Assembly (NCBI RefSeq): GCF_000092125.1
Contig: NC_014214.1
Span: 1-64,000 of the forward strand
Reading direction: 5' to 3'
From: Allomeiothermus silvanus DSM 9946
GTDB lineage: Bacteria > Deinococcota > Deinococci > Deinococcales > Thermaceae
DNA length: 64,000 bases
Shown here: positions 21,108 through 29,338 of the stretch, piece by piece
How the letters are laid out: every line of letters starts with the position of its first letter
Numbering within the stretch: position 1 is the stretch's first letter
Translations under genes and position numbers: made by a program
Notes under the pieces: generated by a model
Told to the model about the DNA's origin: nothing
Seen by the model: only the letters and a program-made list of their open reading frames with translations
Databases searched by the model: none

Positions 21108-21875
21108 ATGGCCAAGAAGAGCTTCCGTACCGCGTCCCAACCTTCTGAGAATATCGCCCCCGACTGGGCCCGGCTATTGCTGGCCCGGCGGGAGAAGCTG
21201 GGTCTCTCCCGCGAGGCCCTGGCTCTGGCCGCAGGGGTTTCCGCCTCGCTCATCGCCAAGCTCGAGCGAGGCACCCACGACATCCGGGACATGAGTGTAG
21301 GCCGTTTGCAAGCCTTGCTGCGGGCGCTGCATCTGCCTTCGCTGGACCTTTTGCTGGGCGGGAGTGAGGGTGGGGATTTCCCCTCCACCCCCGGCCTGAC
21401 CCCGCTGCCTTACTACCCGGCGCTGGCCCCGGCCTGCGGGGGAGAGGAGGCTCCGGGGAGGAGCCACCTCGACACCCGCCTCCTCCCCACCCGGCCCGGC
21501 TACGCGGGCTTCTTCCTGGCCACGCTGGAAGGGGATGCGCTCTGCTCGGAGGATCTCCCCCTCGCCGAGGGTTCGCTGCTGGTGGTGGAGCGCAAACCCG
21601 CCCGGGAGCGGGGCATGGTCCTGCTCGGCCTCGTCGTTGCTTCCCCGCTAGGGGAACACCTTGTTGCTTCCCCGCTAGGGGAACACCTTGAGGAGACCCG
21701 CCGTCCTTTGCTCTACCGCCTGCCGCCTGCGCCCCGCCTGGTGCGGCCCGTGGGTGGGGTGGGAACGGTGTACTGGCTCCTGCCGGATGGCTCCCTGCAA
21801 TTGCCTGCGGGTAAAAAGACGCCCATCTACCCCCTCGCGGTGGGCGTGGTTCATGGGGAGTTCCGGCTTATATAA
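21108..21875 (+). CDS. XRE-S24 (CI/LexA-like) repressor, probably not self-cleaving
   Basis: Protein of 255 residues. HTH at about 22-75: LLLARREKLGLSREALALAA, GVSASLIAKLERG. The C-terminal half has the S24/CI layout (FLATLEGDALCSEDLPLAEG, then SLLVVER), but the catalytic serine context GDS is GDA here, and no clear Lys motif follows, so autocleavage looks lost. Two identical nine-residue units (VASPLGEHL) come from a 27-bp tandem duplication. ATG 21108 is about seven bases from a TAAAAT box, so the mRNA may be leaderless. Likely controls the gene just downstream and itself. Confidence 0.75.
   Translation: MAKKSFRTASQPSENIAPDWARLLLARREKLGLSREALALAAGVSASLIAKLERGTHDIRDMSVGRLQALLRALHLPSLDLLLGGSEGGDFPSTPGLTPLPYYPALAPACGGEEAPGRSHLDTRLLPTRPGYAGFFLATLEGDALCSEDLPLAEGSLLVVERKPARERGMVLLGLVVASPLGEHLVASPLGEHLEETRRPLLYRLPPAPRLVRPVGGVGTVYWLLPDGSLQLPAGKKTPIYPLAVGVVHGEFRLI
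21636..21689 (+). repeat. 27-bp in-frame tandem duplication
   Basis: Two perfect copies of a 27-bp unit containing CCCCGCTAGGGG inside the repressor gene. Encodes VASPLGEHL twice. Confidence 0.95.
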
Positions 21876-21892
21876 GGCTTTATGATAGGAGT

Positions 21893-23596
21893 ATGTCTGC
21901 GCTTTCCAGTACCCCAGCCTGGTGGGACAGGTTCTGTCGGGTCATGCTGCCCTTATGGGAAGGCTTCTCGACGGTTCCCGAAGAGAGGCTGTTTCAAGGC
22001 TTGCTCGAGGCGGCGGTCTCGGTGGTGCCGGGAGCCGAGGCGGGCAGCATCACCCTGCTCCTGGAAGGGCGCTTTCGCTTCGTGGCCACCGTCGGGTACG
22101 ACCGCGAAGCTCTACAACGGGTCAGCTTCGCCCCCGAGGAGCAGTGGGGGTTCTGCCGCAGGGGTCTTTCCCGGGTGCGGCAGGTAGGGCGACCCGAGAT
22201 CGAGGCCCAGCGCAGCGCCTACGACGCGGCCCGGGGTTCGCTTCTGGAGGTGGCCGGGCGCATGGGCGAGATCCGGAGCGTCCTGGTGGCCCCGGTGTTC
22301 CATGACGGCATGGAGATCGCCTATTTGCACCTGGACAGCTTTTCGCAGGAGGCCTTCCCCTCCGTGGCGTATGAGCTGATCGAGGCTTTTGCCCACCAGC
22401 TAGGGCTCCTGGTCAGCCGACGGCGCTGGCAGGAAGCGCTCCGATGGCAGGCCCGTCACGATCCCCTTACCCAACTCCTGAACCGCCACGGCTTTGAAGA
22501 GGCCGTGGCCGCCTTTCAGGGCCCGGGGCACAGCCTGATGGTGATCGAGCTGGAGGAGCTGCGCCGGATCAACCAGCGCTACGGTCGTCCGCGGGCGGAC
22601 CAAGCGCTCCAGCACATGGCCGGCGTGATGGCCTCGAGTCTGCCGGTTTCGTCGTTCCTATCCCGCTGGGAAGGAGGTACGTTTGTGCTGGTGCTTCCGA
22701 GCGAAGAAGCGCCCCGCTACCTGGAGGGCCTCCGGCAGCAACTGCCCTACGCCTGGCGGGCGGGTACGGCCGGGTTGGAGGGGGATTGGGAGGCTGCTCT
22801 GGCCCATGCCGATTTCGCCCTGCGCTACGCCAAAAGCCACCGCCGGGACTCGGCCCGCTTCGAGGATCTGCGCGCCCTGTACGAGCGGCAGCGGGTTCTG
22901 CTCGCAGAGCTGGAACAGGCCCTGGCCTCGCTGTCGGCCCCGGCTTTGCGGCTGGAGTTTCAGCCGGTAGTGGCCTTTCCCGACGCGCAGCAGGTTCTGT
23001 TTCTGGAAGCCCTGCTGCGCTTTGCCGAAGCCCCCCCGCTGGAGGTGCTGGCGCTGGCTGAGCAACACGGCCTGCTGTCCGCCCTGACCGAGCGCATCCT
23101 GGACCTGGCTCTATCCGAAGCGGCCCGGCGGGGTCAGCCGGTCTCGGTGAACCTATCCCCGGCCCAGCTGCACCCGCTGCTCCCCGAGGCTGTAGCCCGA
23201 ACCCTGGCCCGGCATGGTCTGCCCGCAAGCTCGCTGGTCCTGGAGATCGTCGAGGCGGCGTTCCACGAGGACTGCCTGGGCCTCATCCAGCACCTGCGCG
23301 AGATGGGGATGGCCATCTGGCTGGACGATTTCGGCAGCGGTCACTCCAACTTCGAGCGGCTGCTCTGCCTCCCCATCGACGGGATCAAGCTCTCCCACTC
23401 CTTCGCCCGCCACTTCACCAGCCCCAGGGGCCGGTATCTGGCCGAGGGGCTGGTGACCATTGCCCGGGGGTTGAAGCTCCCGGTGGTGGTGGAGGGGATC
23501 GAGGAGCCCGAGCAGGTCAAAGCGTTTTATTCGATGGGGTTTTCCTGGGGGCAGGGTTTTCTGTACCGCCCCTTCCCGTCAAGGTCGGCTAGTTGA
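21893..23596 (+). CDS. GAF - degenerate GGDEF - EAL protein (c-di-GMP phosphodiesterase)
   Basis: Protein of 567 residues. A GAF-like sensor (about 20-180) is followed by a GGDEF domain starting ARHDPLTQLLNRHGFEEAV whose active loop reads WEGGTFVLVL, so cyclase activity is unlikely. The EAL domain (about 340-560) looks complete: LEALLRF, VNLSPAQL, LVLEIVEAAF, WLDDFGSGHSNF, DGIKLSHSF, VVVEGIEEPEQ, GQGFLYRP. It probably degrades cyclic di-GMP, a signal that often governs type IV pili. The ATG at 21893 (GATAGGAG upstream) is 18 bp after the repressor gene, so the two are likely one operon. Confidence 0.88.
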   Translation: MSALSSTPAWWDRFCRVMLPLWEGFSTVPEERLFQGLLEAAVSVVPGAEAGSITLLLEGRFRFVATVGYDREALQRVSFAPEEQWGFCRRGLSRVRQVGRPEIEAQRSAYDAARGSLLEVAGRMGEIRSVLVAPVFHDGMEIAYLHLDSFSQEAFPSVAYELIEAFAHQLGLLVSRRRWQEALRWQARHDPLTQLLNRHGFEEAVAAFQGPGHSLMVIELEELRRINQRYGRPRADQALQHMAGVMASSLPVSSFLSRWEGGTFVLVLPSEEAPRYLEGLRQQLPYAWRAGTAGLEGDWEAALAHADFALRYAKSHRRDSARFEDLRALYERQRVLLAELEQALASLSAPALRLEFQPVVAFPDAQQVLFLEALLRFAEAPPLEVLALAEQHGLLSALTERILDLALSEAARRGQPVSVNLSPAQLHPLLPEAVARTLARHGLPASSLVLEIVEAAFHEDCLGLIQHLREMGMAIWLDDFGSGHSNFERLLCLPIDGIKLSHSFARHFTSPRGRYLAEGLVTIARGLKLPVVVEGIEEPEQVKAFYSMGFSWGQGFLYRPFPSRSAS

Positions 23597-24023
23597 CGCT
23601 CGGGCGCGATGCGTCTTTGGCCTGGGAGGCAACCTGTTTTTCCTGCTCCTTCTCCTTGAGGTACGACTCCAGCGCGGTTACGATCCAGCGGTTGCGCGAT
23701 TCCTTCTCCTTGCGTACCTCGTCGATTTTGCGAATTAACTCGCGGTCGAGCAGAAAATACTTGCCGACCCAGGCCCGTCGGGTGGGTCCGGCGATGCCAA
23801 AGTGCTCCGCCATGCGCTTGATCTCGCCCCAGGGGTAGTTCCACCTCTGGGCCACCAGGTAGGTCGAACCGGTAGCGCGAATCTGCTCGTTGAGCCAGTC
23901 CCTGTTCCAGTACAGCGGCAATCCCCGGGCCTGGAGTTCCTCCAGGCTCCACTGCGACCGGGTAGGAAAGACCTCCCGCCCCAGCCGGATCAGGTCGTAT
24001 TTGTTCCTCGTTGCTTTTTTCAT
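23589..24023 (-). CDS. HTH plus ribbon-helix-helix-like regulator A
   Basis: Protein of 144 residues. The N-terminal half has LSLEE-type WSLEELQARGLPLYWNRDWL followed by a HTH-like segment (STYLVAQRWNYPWGEIKRMA). The C-terminal 45 residues (LDRELIRKIDEVRKEKESRN, RWIVTALESYLKEKEQ) have the ribbon-helix-helix pattern. It resembles the product of the gene directly upstream in both halves (ELEAQGLPFYWDHEWL), so the two are tandem paralogues. ATG 24023 overlaps the upstream stop by four bases. Converges with the EAL gene, overlapping it by eight bases. Probably DNA-binding. Confidence 0.7.
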   Translation of the reverse strand: MKKATRNKYDLIRLGREVFPTRSQWSLEELQARGLPLYWNRDWLNEQIRATGSTYLVAQRWNYPWGEIKRMAEHFGIAGPTRRAWVGKYFLLDRELIRKIDEVRKEKESRNRWIVTALESYLKEKEQEKQVASQAKDASRPSVN

Positions 24024-24625
24024 GGCCTGCTCTCCCTTTTCCTTTTTTCGTACTCGTGGTGGATCGTTTCGACCAACAACTCGCGCTGGGTGGAATCGGC
24101 CAGCGCCTTCATCTTCTCCGCCAGGTCTGCCGGTACGTTGACCAGCACGGGGATCTGTCCGCTTCGCATCTCCTCCCGTACCGCCCAGATTCTCCGGGCC
24201 AGTTCCGGTTGGCGGCTGATATAGCGCTGCAAAGTCCCCGGCTTGTAGCCGTATTTTTTGGCTACCGCCCCCAGGGAGCGCAGCCTGCGGAACTCCTTGA
24301 TCAACCACTCGTGGTCCCAGTAAAAGGGCAGGCCCTGGGCCTCAAGCTCATTTATGGTCCACTTCTGTTTGTGGCGTTTCAGGGTGGCCAGCCGCATCTG
24401 CTCCGCCCCCCCGGCAGGCTGGCTGTTCTGCAAAAACTTCGGCTTTTGCAGCAGGTCCTGCACCTGGGCTTTGACTTCCGGGTGCCGGCTGAGGTAGTCG
24501 GCTACGGTGGCCTCGGAAAACCGGTGGACCTTGCACAGACTGGACAGGCTGCCATAACGCAGCAACTCCTTTCTGAGCCATTTGGGGTCGTGGTAGGGTT
24601 GGGCTTTCTGTGTCTTCGTCTTCAC
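24020..24625 (-). CDS. HTH plus ribbon-helix-helix-like regulator B
   Basis: Protein of about 201 residues with two HTH-like repeats (YGSLSSLCKVHRFSEATVAD and RSLGAVAKKYGYKPGTLQRY) each near a DP-W/DH-WL motif, and a C-terminal ribbon-helix-helix (VLVNVPADLAEKMKALADST). It is related to regulator A downstream. The start is uncertain: GTG 24625 follows AAAGGGA, but a TTG at 24658 is in frame. A GATAGGAAGT resembling the local leader module lies at about 24639-24648. IS982 copy 2 inserted about 30 bp upstream, near where a -35 box would be. Confidence 0.7.
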   Translation of the reverse strand: MKTKTQKAQPYHDPKWLRKELLRYGSLSSLCKVHRFSEATVADYLSRHPEVKAQVQDLLQKPKFLQNSQPAGGAEQMRLATLKRHKQKWTINELEAQGLPFYWDHEWLIKEFRRLRSLGAVAKKYGYKPGTLQRYISRQPELARRIWAVREEMRSGQIPVLVNVPADLAEKMKALADSTQRELLVETIHHEYEKRKRESRP

Positions 24626-24690
24626 TGTTCCCTTTCCCGACTTCCTATCGTTTAACAATCTAGCACATCCTCCGTTTTTCTGGCACCATT

Positions 24691-25570
24691 ACGTGGTTTG
24701 CTACTTGAAATGGGGGAAGAAAAGGGAGATGGTTTTCATTGCTATGAGAAACCATCCCCGCTATCAGCATAGCCTGGAGGAACTGTTTTTGAGGGTCTTC
24801 ATCCTGGTCGATGACTGGCTCAAAGCCAACCAGGAGCGCTTCAGGCTACCGGTGCAAGCCAACCAGGTGGCCAGCTACAGCGAGTTATTCACCATAGCCC
24901 TGGTAGGTGAACTGTTGGCCCAACCCTACGAGTCGGTGTGGTACTGGCTGGTGCGTCAGAATCATCGGGGCTTGTTCCCGCGACTACCCGAGTACAGCCG
25001 TTACCATCGGATCGTGCGCAATGCGGAGCCCCTATGGGCCGAGCTCGCTCAATCGCTAGCCGCCAAGGAGGATGAGGATTGGGGGATTGAGGTCATCGAC
25101 ACCAAGCCCCTCCCCATCGCCAAGGGTAAGCGTTGGGAATGGGCCAAGATGCCCGAGGCCAGCAAGGGCTTCAGCACCATGGGGATGGTCTGGGGCTTTA
25201 AGCTGCACGCGGTGGTGAGCCTGGGGGGGCTGTTCCGACGTTGGGCCTTTGTGCCTGCGCACGTGCACGAGAGCCGTGTGGTCGAGGGACTGCTTGGGAG
25301 GGCCACGCTAGGGGACAGGGCTTACGTAGGCACGGGGGTGTACTGTCCCAGCCGCAAGAACATGAAGCGCCAGACCTTCTGGCCCAGGGCTTTATCCAGG
25401 CTGCGTAAACGCATCGAGACCAGTTTCAGTTCCCTGGTCCGCTCGCTTCACCTGCACGTGGGGCAGGTCAAGACCTTCTGGTCTTTACGAGCCAGGGTCA
25501 ACCTCAAAATCGCTGCCCACAACCTCATGCACTCAGGTGTGTTGGTCTGACTTCAGGTAGCAAACGAGGT
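24691..25570 (+). mobile_element. IS982-family insertion sequence, copy 2
   Basis: 880 bp, same ends and orientation as copy 1, flanked by its own 4-bp repeat (CATT at 24687-24690 and 25571-25574). Only a few base differences from copy 1, so both moved recently. It lies right next to the right end of a TnpB element. Confidence 0.92.
24729..25550 (+). CDS. IS982-family transposase
   Basis: Same protein as the copy-1 transposase except Val for Ala in PAH-HES. The DDE residues are intact (VIDTKPLPIAKGK, LGDRAYVG, RIETSFSSL). Start chosen as in copy 1. Confidence 0.9.
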   Translation: MVFIAMRNHPRYQHSLEELFLRVFILVDDWLKANQERFRLPVQANQVASYSELFTIALVGELLAQPYESVWYWLVRQNHRGLFPRLPEYSRYHRIVRNAEPLWAELAQSLAAKEDEDWGIEVIDTKPLPIAKGKRWEWAKMPEASKGFSTMGMVWGFKLHAVVSLGGLFRRWAFVPAHVHESRVVEGLLGRATLGDRAYVGTGVYCPSRKNMKRQTFWPRALSRLRKRIETSFSSLVRSLHLHVGQVKTFWSLRARVNLKIAAHNLMHSGVLV

Positions 25571-25621
25571 CATTGTAGATTTGACACTCCCACGGATGAA
25601 TCCGTGGGATTCTGGTTCTCG

Positions 25622-26760
25622 CTACGCCAGCCCTTTCGGACTGGTTTCACTTACCCAGCTTTGGGGTGTGCCATGCACCCCGCCCGCCGCAACATGAAGC
25701 TCCAGCGGGCAGGCCATCCCCAACCACGCACCGATATTTCTAGCGGCGTTGTGGTCGGAGTGGCCCCGGTATCCGCATCTCTCGCACCTGAAATCATGGC
25801 GCTGCCGCTCACCGATGGCCCCGCACTTGCAGCACGTCTTGGACGTGTACTGCGGCGGCACCTTCTCCACCGGCACTCCAGCCGGAGACGCCTTGTACAG
25901 AATCTTCTGCTCAAGGTCGTAGTACGGCCAATAGTCCCGGTTGTGGGCAGCATCGCGCTTAACGCCTTTCGGCTGCTTGCTGGTACGAATGCCCGACAAG
26001 TCCTCCAGACGAATCCCGCACCCGTGCCTTCGGGCGTAGGCCACGACTTCCTTGCTGATGATGTGGTTGATATGTCGCACCGTCCGGGCTTCCTTCTGCT
26101 CCAGGCGCTTTACCGTCTTCAGCTTCCCCGCTTTTTGCAGTCTGCGTCGCTTGGCGGCGTAGTGCTTGCGAATCTGCCGGATATGGGCGAACGTCCAGAA
26201 CCGAGGGGTTCCTTCCGGTGTTGCTGCCACAGCGAGGTGGTTCTGGCCTCTGTCCACTCCGATAAATCGGGTGGTCTGCGGCGGGTCGGGAACGTCCCAA
26301 CTCACCGAGATGCAGGCGTACCAGATGCCGCGCTTGGAGCGGGTCAGCCGCAGCGTGCCTTGTTTGGCCTCGCCGCTGAGAATCCGCTCCAGCACCTCAC
26401 CGTGTTTGCTCTGATGGACTTGCAGAGGAACCCGCTTCTTCGCGCCGCGCAGCAGTCCAAAACCAGCCGAGTAGGTATCCCCGACCTTATGGAGCGTCCG
26501 GTTTTGACTGTTCGTCTCCAGGGGCATCAACCGGAAGGACTTGGCTTTCTTCTTGGCGTTTACATTGCGGATGGTCTGATTTATCCAGGCAGAGCCAATC
26601 TCCACATGCCCGAAGTCCTTTGTGGTCAACTTGCGCCGCACCTCATGGGGCAGCCCAAGAATCTCGTTGGCAACTTCGGTGTTGAGGGCTTGCAACCGCT
26701 CGAACTCCCTCGCCTTGACCGCGTTCAGGTCGAGGAAGGGGAGCTTGAGGGTGAGGGTTG
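25622..26760 (-). CDS. tnpB: TnpB (OrfB family), start codon unclear
   Basis: Catalytic parts are intact: FIGVDRGQNHLAVAA, IRLEDLSGIRTSKQ, zinc ribbon CCKCGA ... CERCGY, and HSDHNAARNIG. The frame continues well upstream of the first usable start (TTG 26695) into sequence that reads LTLKLPFLDLNAVKAREFER, the normal N-terminus of this TnpB type. No ATG or GTG is present there, so the original start was lost or an unusual codon is used. Coordinates cover the homologous region, so the 5' end is approximate. Function doubtful. Confidence 0.75.
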
Positions 26761-26823
26761 CCGTAGCCGCAGACGAAAAATAACAGAACTTTCGAGGGCC
26801 TGCAAGATGTGGAAGAATGGGGC

Positions 26824-27027
26824 ATGGCGAAGAAGCGAAGGGTCTCGGAAATCGTGGAGGCGGTGCAGGAATGCCGGCGGCTCAATGAGGAAGGCTCGTC
26901 CTGGGGGTACAAGCTCTTTGCCGGGCTGGAGGCGGAACTCACGCCCGGCGAAAGGCGCCGGGCGAACCGGGTTCTGGAGAGACTTGGCCTGCCCACGTTC
27001 CAGGGCGAGGCTTCAGCACTCAACTAA
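26824..27027 (+). CDS. short ORF inside the TnpB element
   Basis: 67 residues, beginning MAKKRRVSEIVEAVQECRRL and ending LPTFQGEASALN, basic then acidic, helical. Transcribed away from tnpB. Weak SD (GGAAG). TnpB elements rarely carry a second gene here. Coding status uncertain. Confidence 0.4.
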   Translation: MAKKRRVSEIVEAVQECRRLNEEGSSWGYKLFAGLEAELTPGERRRANRVLERLGLPTFQGEASALN

Positions 27028-27117
27028 TCGCTTCGGCACCGCCGCCCGTTGGGCGGCCTGGGTTCTACATCCCACGGTTAAAACCGTGGGCTTTCCACCC
27101 AGACCCTTTCTCTGTAA

Positions 27118-27146
27118 AACTCCCCGTTTACAAAACGGGGAGTTTC
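27118..27146 (-). terminator. terminator of uvrD-like gene
   Basis: Minus strand: AACTCCCCGTTT, loop, AACGGGGAGTTTTAC. Strong hairpin with T-tail just past the helicase stop. Confidence 0.85.
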
Positions 27147-27161
27147 TCATCCTGCCTGTGC

Positions 27162-29102
27162 CTAGGCGATTTCCAGCAGGGCTTTGAGGGCCTGCTGGTT
27201 CTGCCGCCCGCTCCATCCCAGCCGGGGGTCGTACTCCTCCACCGGCACCCTGGCCTCCTGGGCGAAACGGGATACCACCCCGTCCGCCGCGTAGGAGAGG
27301 TGCAGCACCTCCTTGGCCCGGGTCACCGCCACGTACATCAGGCGGCGTTCCTCCTCCAGACCCTCGAAGGAGCTGCTGGCTTTGCTGAGCGGAAACAGCC
27401 CCTCGTTGAGCCCGATCACGAAGACCACCCGGAACTCCATCCCCTTGGAGGCGTGGACGGTCATGAGGTGAACCCCCTGACCCTCCTCGGCGGGGGTGTC
27501 CCCAGCCTCGAGGAGCAGGGTGCCAACCAGATCCTGCAAGGGGGCCCCCGGATTGACCTCCTGCCACTCCTGCATCCCCTGAAGCAGGCGGTCCAGGTTG
27601 GCCTTGCGGCTGTAGACCTGCTCCGACTCCTCGCCCAGGCGGTCCAGCCAGGCCTCGAAGCCCAGCCGGTCCAGGGTCTCCTTGAGCAGCGCGTGGTACT
27701 CCGGGGCCTCGGCGGCCAGCCGGGCTACCTGGTCCTGCAGCACCTCGGCGAGGCGCATGGCCTCGGCCTGTACCTCCTTGCCGCGCAAGCCCTTGACCAT
27801 CGCCGGGTTGCGGAAGGCCTCCAGCGGGGAGAGGTTCGCGGCCTTGGCGGCCTCGAGCACCTTTTGGATGCCCAGCGGCCCGGCTCCTTCGACCATCTCC
27901 TCGACCAGGGCGGCCACCGCCAGGCTGTCCTTGGGGTTGGCCAGCACCTTGAGCACGGCCATCCCCAGCTGGATCTCCCGGCGCTCGAAGAAGCTCCTGC
28001 CCCCGGTGAACTGGTAGGGGATCCCCCGCAACCGCAGGGCCTGCTCGAGATCGCGGGAGAGGAAGTTGGCCCGCATCAGCACGGCCATCTCCTCCAGGGC
28101 TATCCCCTGGCCGCGGTAGAACTCCACCGCCTGGGCCACGAAATGGGCCTCCTCCCAGCGGTTTTTGGCCACCAGGAGGAAGGGCTCCTCGCTCTGGGGC
28201 AGGTGGGCTTCCTGCATCTCCGGCTTGCGGGTGGCGTTCTGGGCGATGATCCGGTTGGCCACCTCCACCACCCCGGCCTGGGAGCGGTAGTTGGTGTACA
28301 GCCCGTAGACCGCCGCCCCGGGGTAGTGCTGCCGGAACTCCAGGATGGTGCGGTAGTTGGCCCCGCGCCAGCCGTAGATCGACCGGTCGGGATCGCCCAC
28401 CACCATCAGGTTGGGGCTGGTGCCGGGGGCGATGGCCCGCACCAGCTCCAGCTGAACCCCGTTGGTGTCCTGGAACTCGTCCACCATCAGGTAGGCGGCC
28501 CGCCGCCGCACCATCCGCGCTGCCCCTTCGGAGAGCTTCAGGAGCCGGACGCCCCGCAACAGCAGGTCGTCGTAGTCCAGCGCGCCCAGCCCCTTCTTGG
28601 CCTCCTCGTAGGCCCACCGGAAGTTGACGATCTTCTCGGTGAGGTCGGCGTACATGGTGGCCAGCTGGATGTCGTCCCAGCCGCTGTTAGCGGCCCGGGA
28701 GACGGCCCCCAGGGCGGCCATGGGGGTGAACCCTCTGGGCGGCTTCGCCGGGAACAGCCCGGCGATGATCCGCTCCGCCAGCTTGCGCTGGGCGGCGCTG
28801 TCCAGCACCGCAACCTTTTCCAGGCCGATCTCCCGCCCGTAGACCTGGAGGCTTTGCAGGCAGAAGCGGTGGAAGGTGCCGACCCACACCGCCTCCGCCA
28901 GGGGGGCCTCGACGAGCCTCGCGATGCGCTCCTTCATCTCCCCGGCGGCCTTGTTGGTGAAGGTCACCAGGGTGATGGAGTAGGGGTCCTCCCCCTCCTC
29001 CACCAGCCACTTCACCCGCTGGGTCAGGGTGCGGGTTTTGCCCGCACCCGCCCCGGCGAAGACCAGGGCCGGGCCTTCTTTGTGCCGTATGGGATCGTTC
29101 AT
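27162..29102 (-). CDS. UvrD/PcrA/Rep-type superfamily 1 DNA helicase
   Basis: Protein of 646 residues, slightly short for UvrD. Motifs: I GAGAGKTRTL (near 16-25), Ia VTFTNKAAGEM, II MVDEFQDTN, III VVGDPDRSIYGWRGA, IV-V TNYRSQ and LMTVHASKGMEF, VI YVAVTRAKE. The chain starts MNDPIRHKEGP, so the usual Q-motif (LNxxQ) that reads the adenine base is missing; motif III has Arg where Gln is usual. The ATG is fixed by GATAGGAGGT eight bases upstream. It would unwind DNA in plasmid replication or repair. Flanked by a TnpB element downstream. Confidence 0.9.
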   Translation of the reverse strand: MNDPIRHKEGPALVFAGAGAGKTRTLTQRVKWLVEEGEDPYSITLVTFTNKAAGEMKERIARLVEAPLAEAVWVGTFHRFCLQSLQVYGREIGLEKVAVLDSAAQRKLAERIIAGLFPAKPPRGFTPMAALGAVSRAANSGWDDIQLATMYADLTEKIVNFRWAYEEAKKGLGALDYDDLLLRGVRLLKLSEGAARMVRRRAAYLMVDEFQDTNGVQLELVRAIAPGTSPNLMVVGDPDRSIYGWRGANYRTILEFRQHYPGAAVYGLYTNYRSQAGVVEVANRIIAQNATRKPEMQEAHLPQSEEPFLLVAKNRWEEAHFVAQAVEFYRGQGIALEEMAVLMRANFLSRDLEQALRLRGIPYQFTGGRSFFERREIQLGMAVLKVLANPKDSLAVAALVEEMVEGAGPLGIQKVLEAAKAANLSPLEAFRNPAMVKGLRGKEVQAEAMRLAEVLQDQVARLAAEAPEYHALLKETLDRLGFEAWLDRLGEESEQVYSRKANLDRLLQGMQEWQEVNPGAPLQDLVGTLLLEAGDTPAEEGQGVHLMTVHASKGMEFRVVFVIGLNEGLFPLSKASSSFEGLEEERRLMYVAVTRAKEVLHLSYAADGVVSRFAQEARVPVEEYDPRLGWSGRQNQQALKALLEIA

Positions 29103-29106
29103 CCTG

Positions 29107-29130
29107 ACCTCCTATCGGGACTTATTATAT
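29107..29130 (-). promoter_or_regulatory. GATAGGAGGT leader module (helicase)
   Basis: Minus strand: TATATAAT, seven bases, GATAGGAGGT, CAGG, ATG 29102. Confidence 0.8.
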
Positions 29131-29311
29131 AGGGTTTGCCGGGATTAAGCGCCAACGCGCCCTTATGCAGGGCGCGTCCAACGCGATAGGAGGTCGCTCT
29201 TTCGAGCAACAGGCCGTCACCTCCGACGGCTTGACCCTAAAATACCACACCTGGCCGGGCGGTGTCAAAGTACATGAGAGACCTCCACTTGCCCAACCTG
29301 GTGCATAGTGA
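29131..29311. other. structured gap with an orphan GATAGGAGGT
   Basis: Non-coding gap between divergent genes. It holds a GCGCCC ... GGGCGC hairpin (about 29157-29176), an orphan GATAGGAGGT at 29185-29194 with no start codon at the right distance, and an ACCTCC at 29219 that could pair with it. Possibly a small RNA or a relic leader. Confidence 0.4.
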
Positions 29312-29334
29312 TATACATAAAAGCGATAGGAGGT
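29312..29334 (+). promoter_or_regulatory. GATAGGAGGT leader module (gene at 29339)
   Basis: TATACA (29312-29317), about seven bases, GATAGGAGGT (29325-29334), then GTG 29339. Confidence 0.65.
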
Positions 29335-29338
29335 TCGC

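Larger units (their letters stand above)
25576..27100 (-). mobile_element. IS200/IS605-type element with tnpB only, plus an extra ORF
   Basis: The right-end hairpin at 25588-25609 (TCCCACGG, ATGAAT, CCGTGGGA) and left-end hairpin at 27071-27090 (CCCACGGTTTTAACCGTGGG read on the minus strand) share the CCCACGG stem. Between them are tnpB on the minus strand and a short plus-strand ORF in the long left region. No tnpA. Exact ends not determined. Confidence 0.7.

Noticed and set aside
18496-25570. A true composite transposon moved as one unit
   Set aside because: Each IS982 copy has its own target duplication and they differ from each other, so the two inserted separately.
27300-29132. 610-codon open frame on the plus strand
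   Set aside because: Antisense of the helicase gene, whose motifs are all in place; composition is that of a shadow frame.
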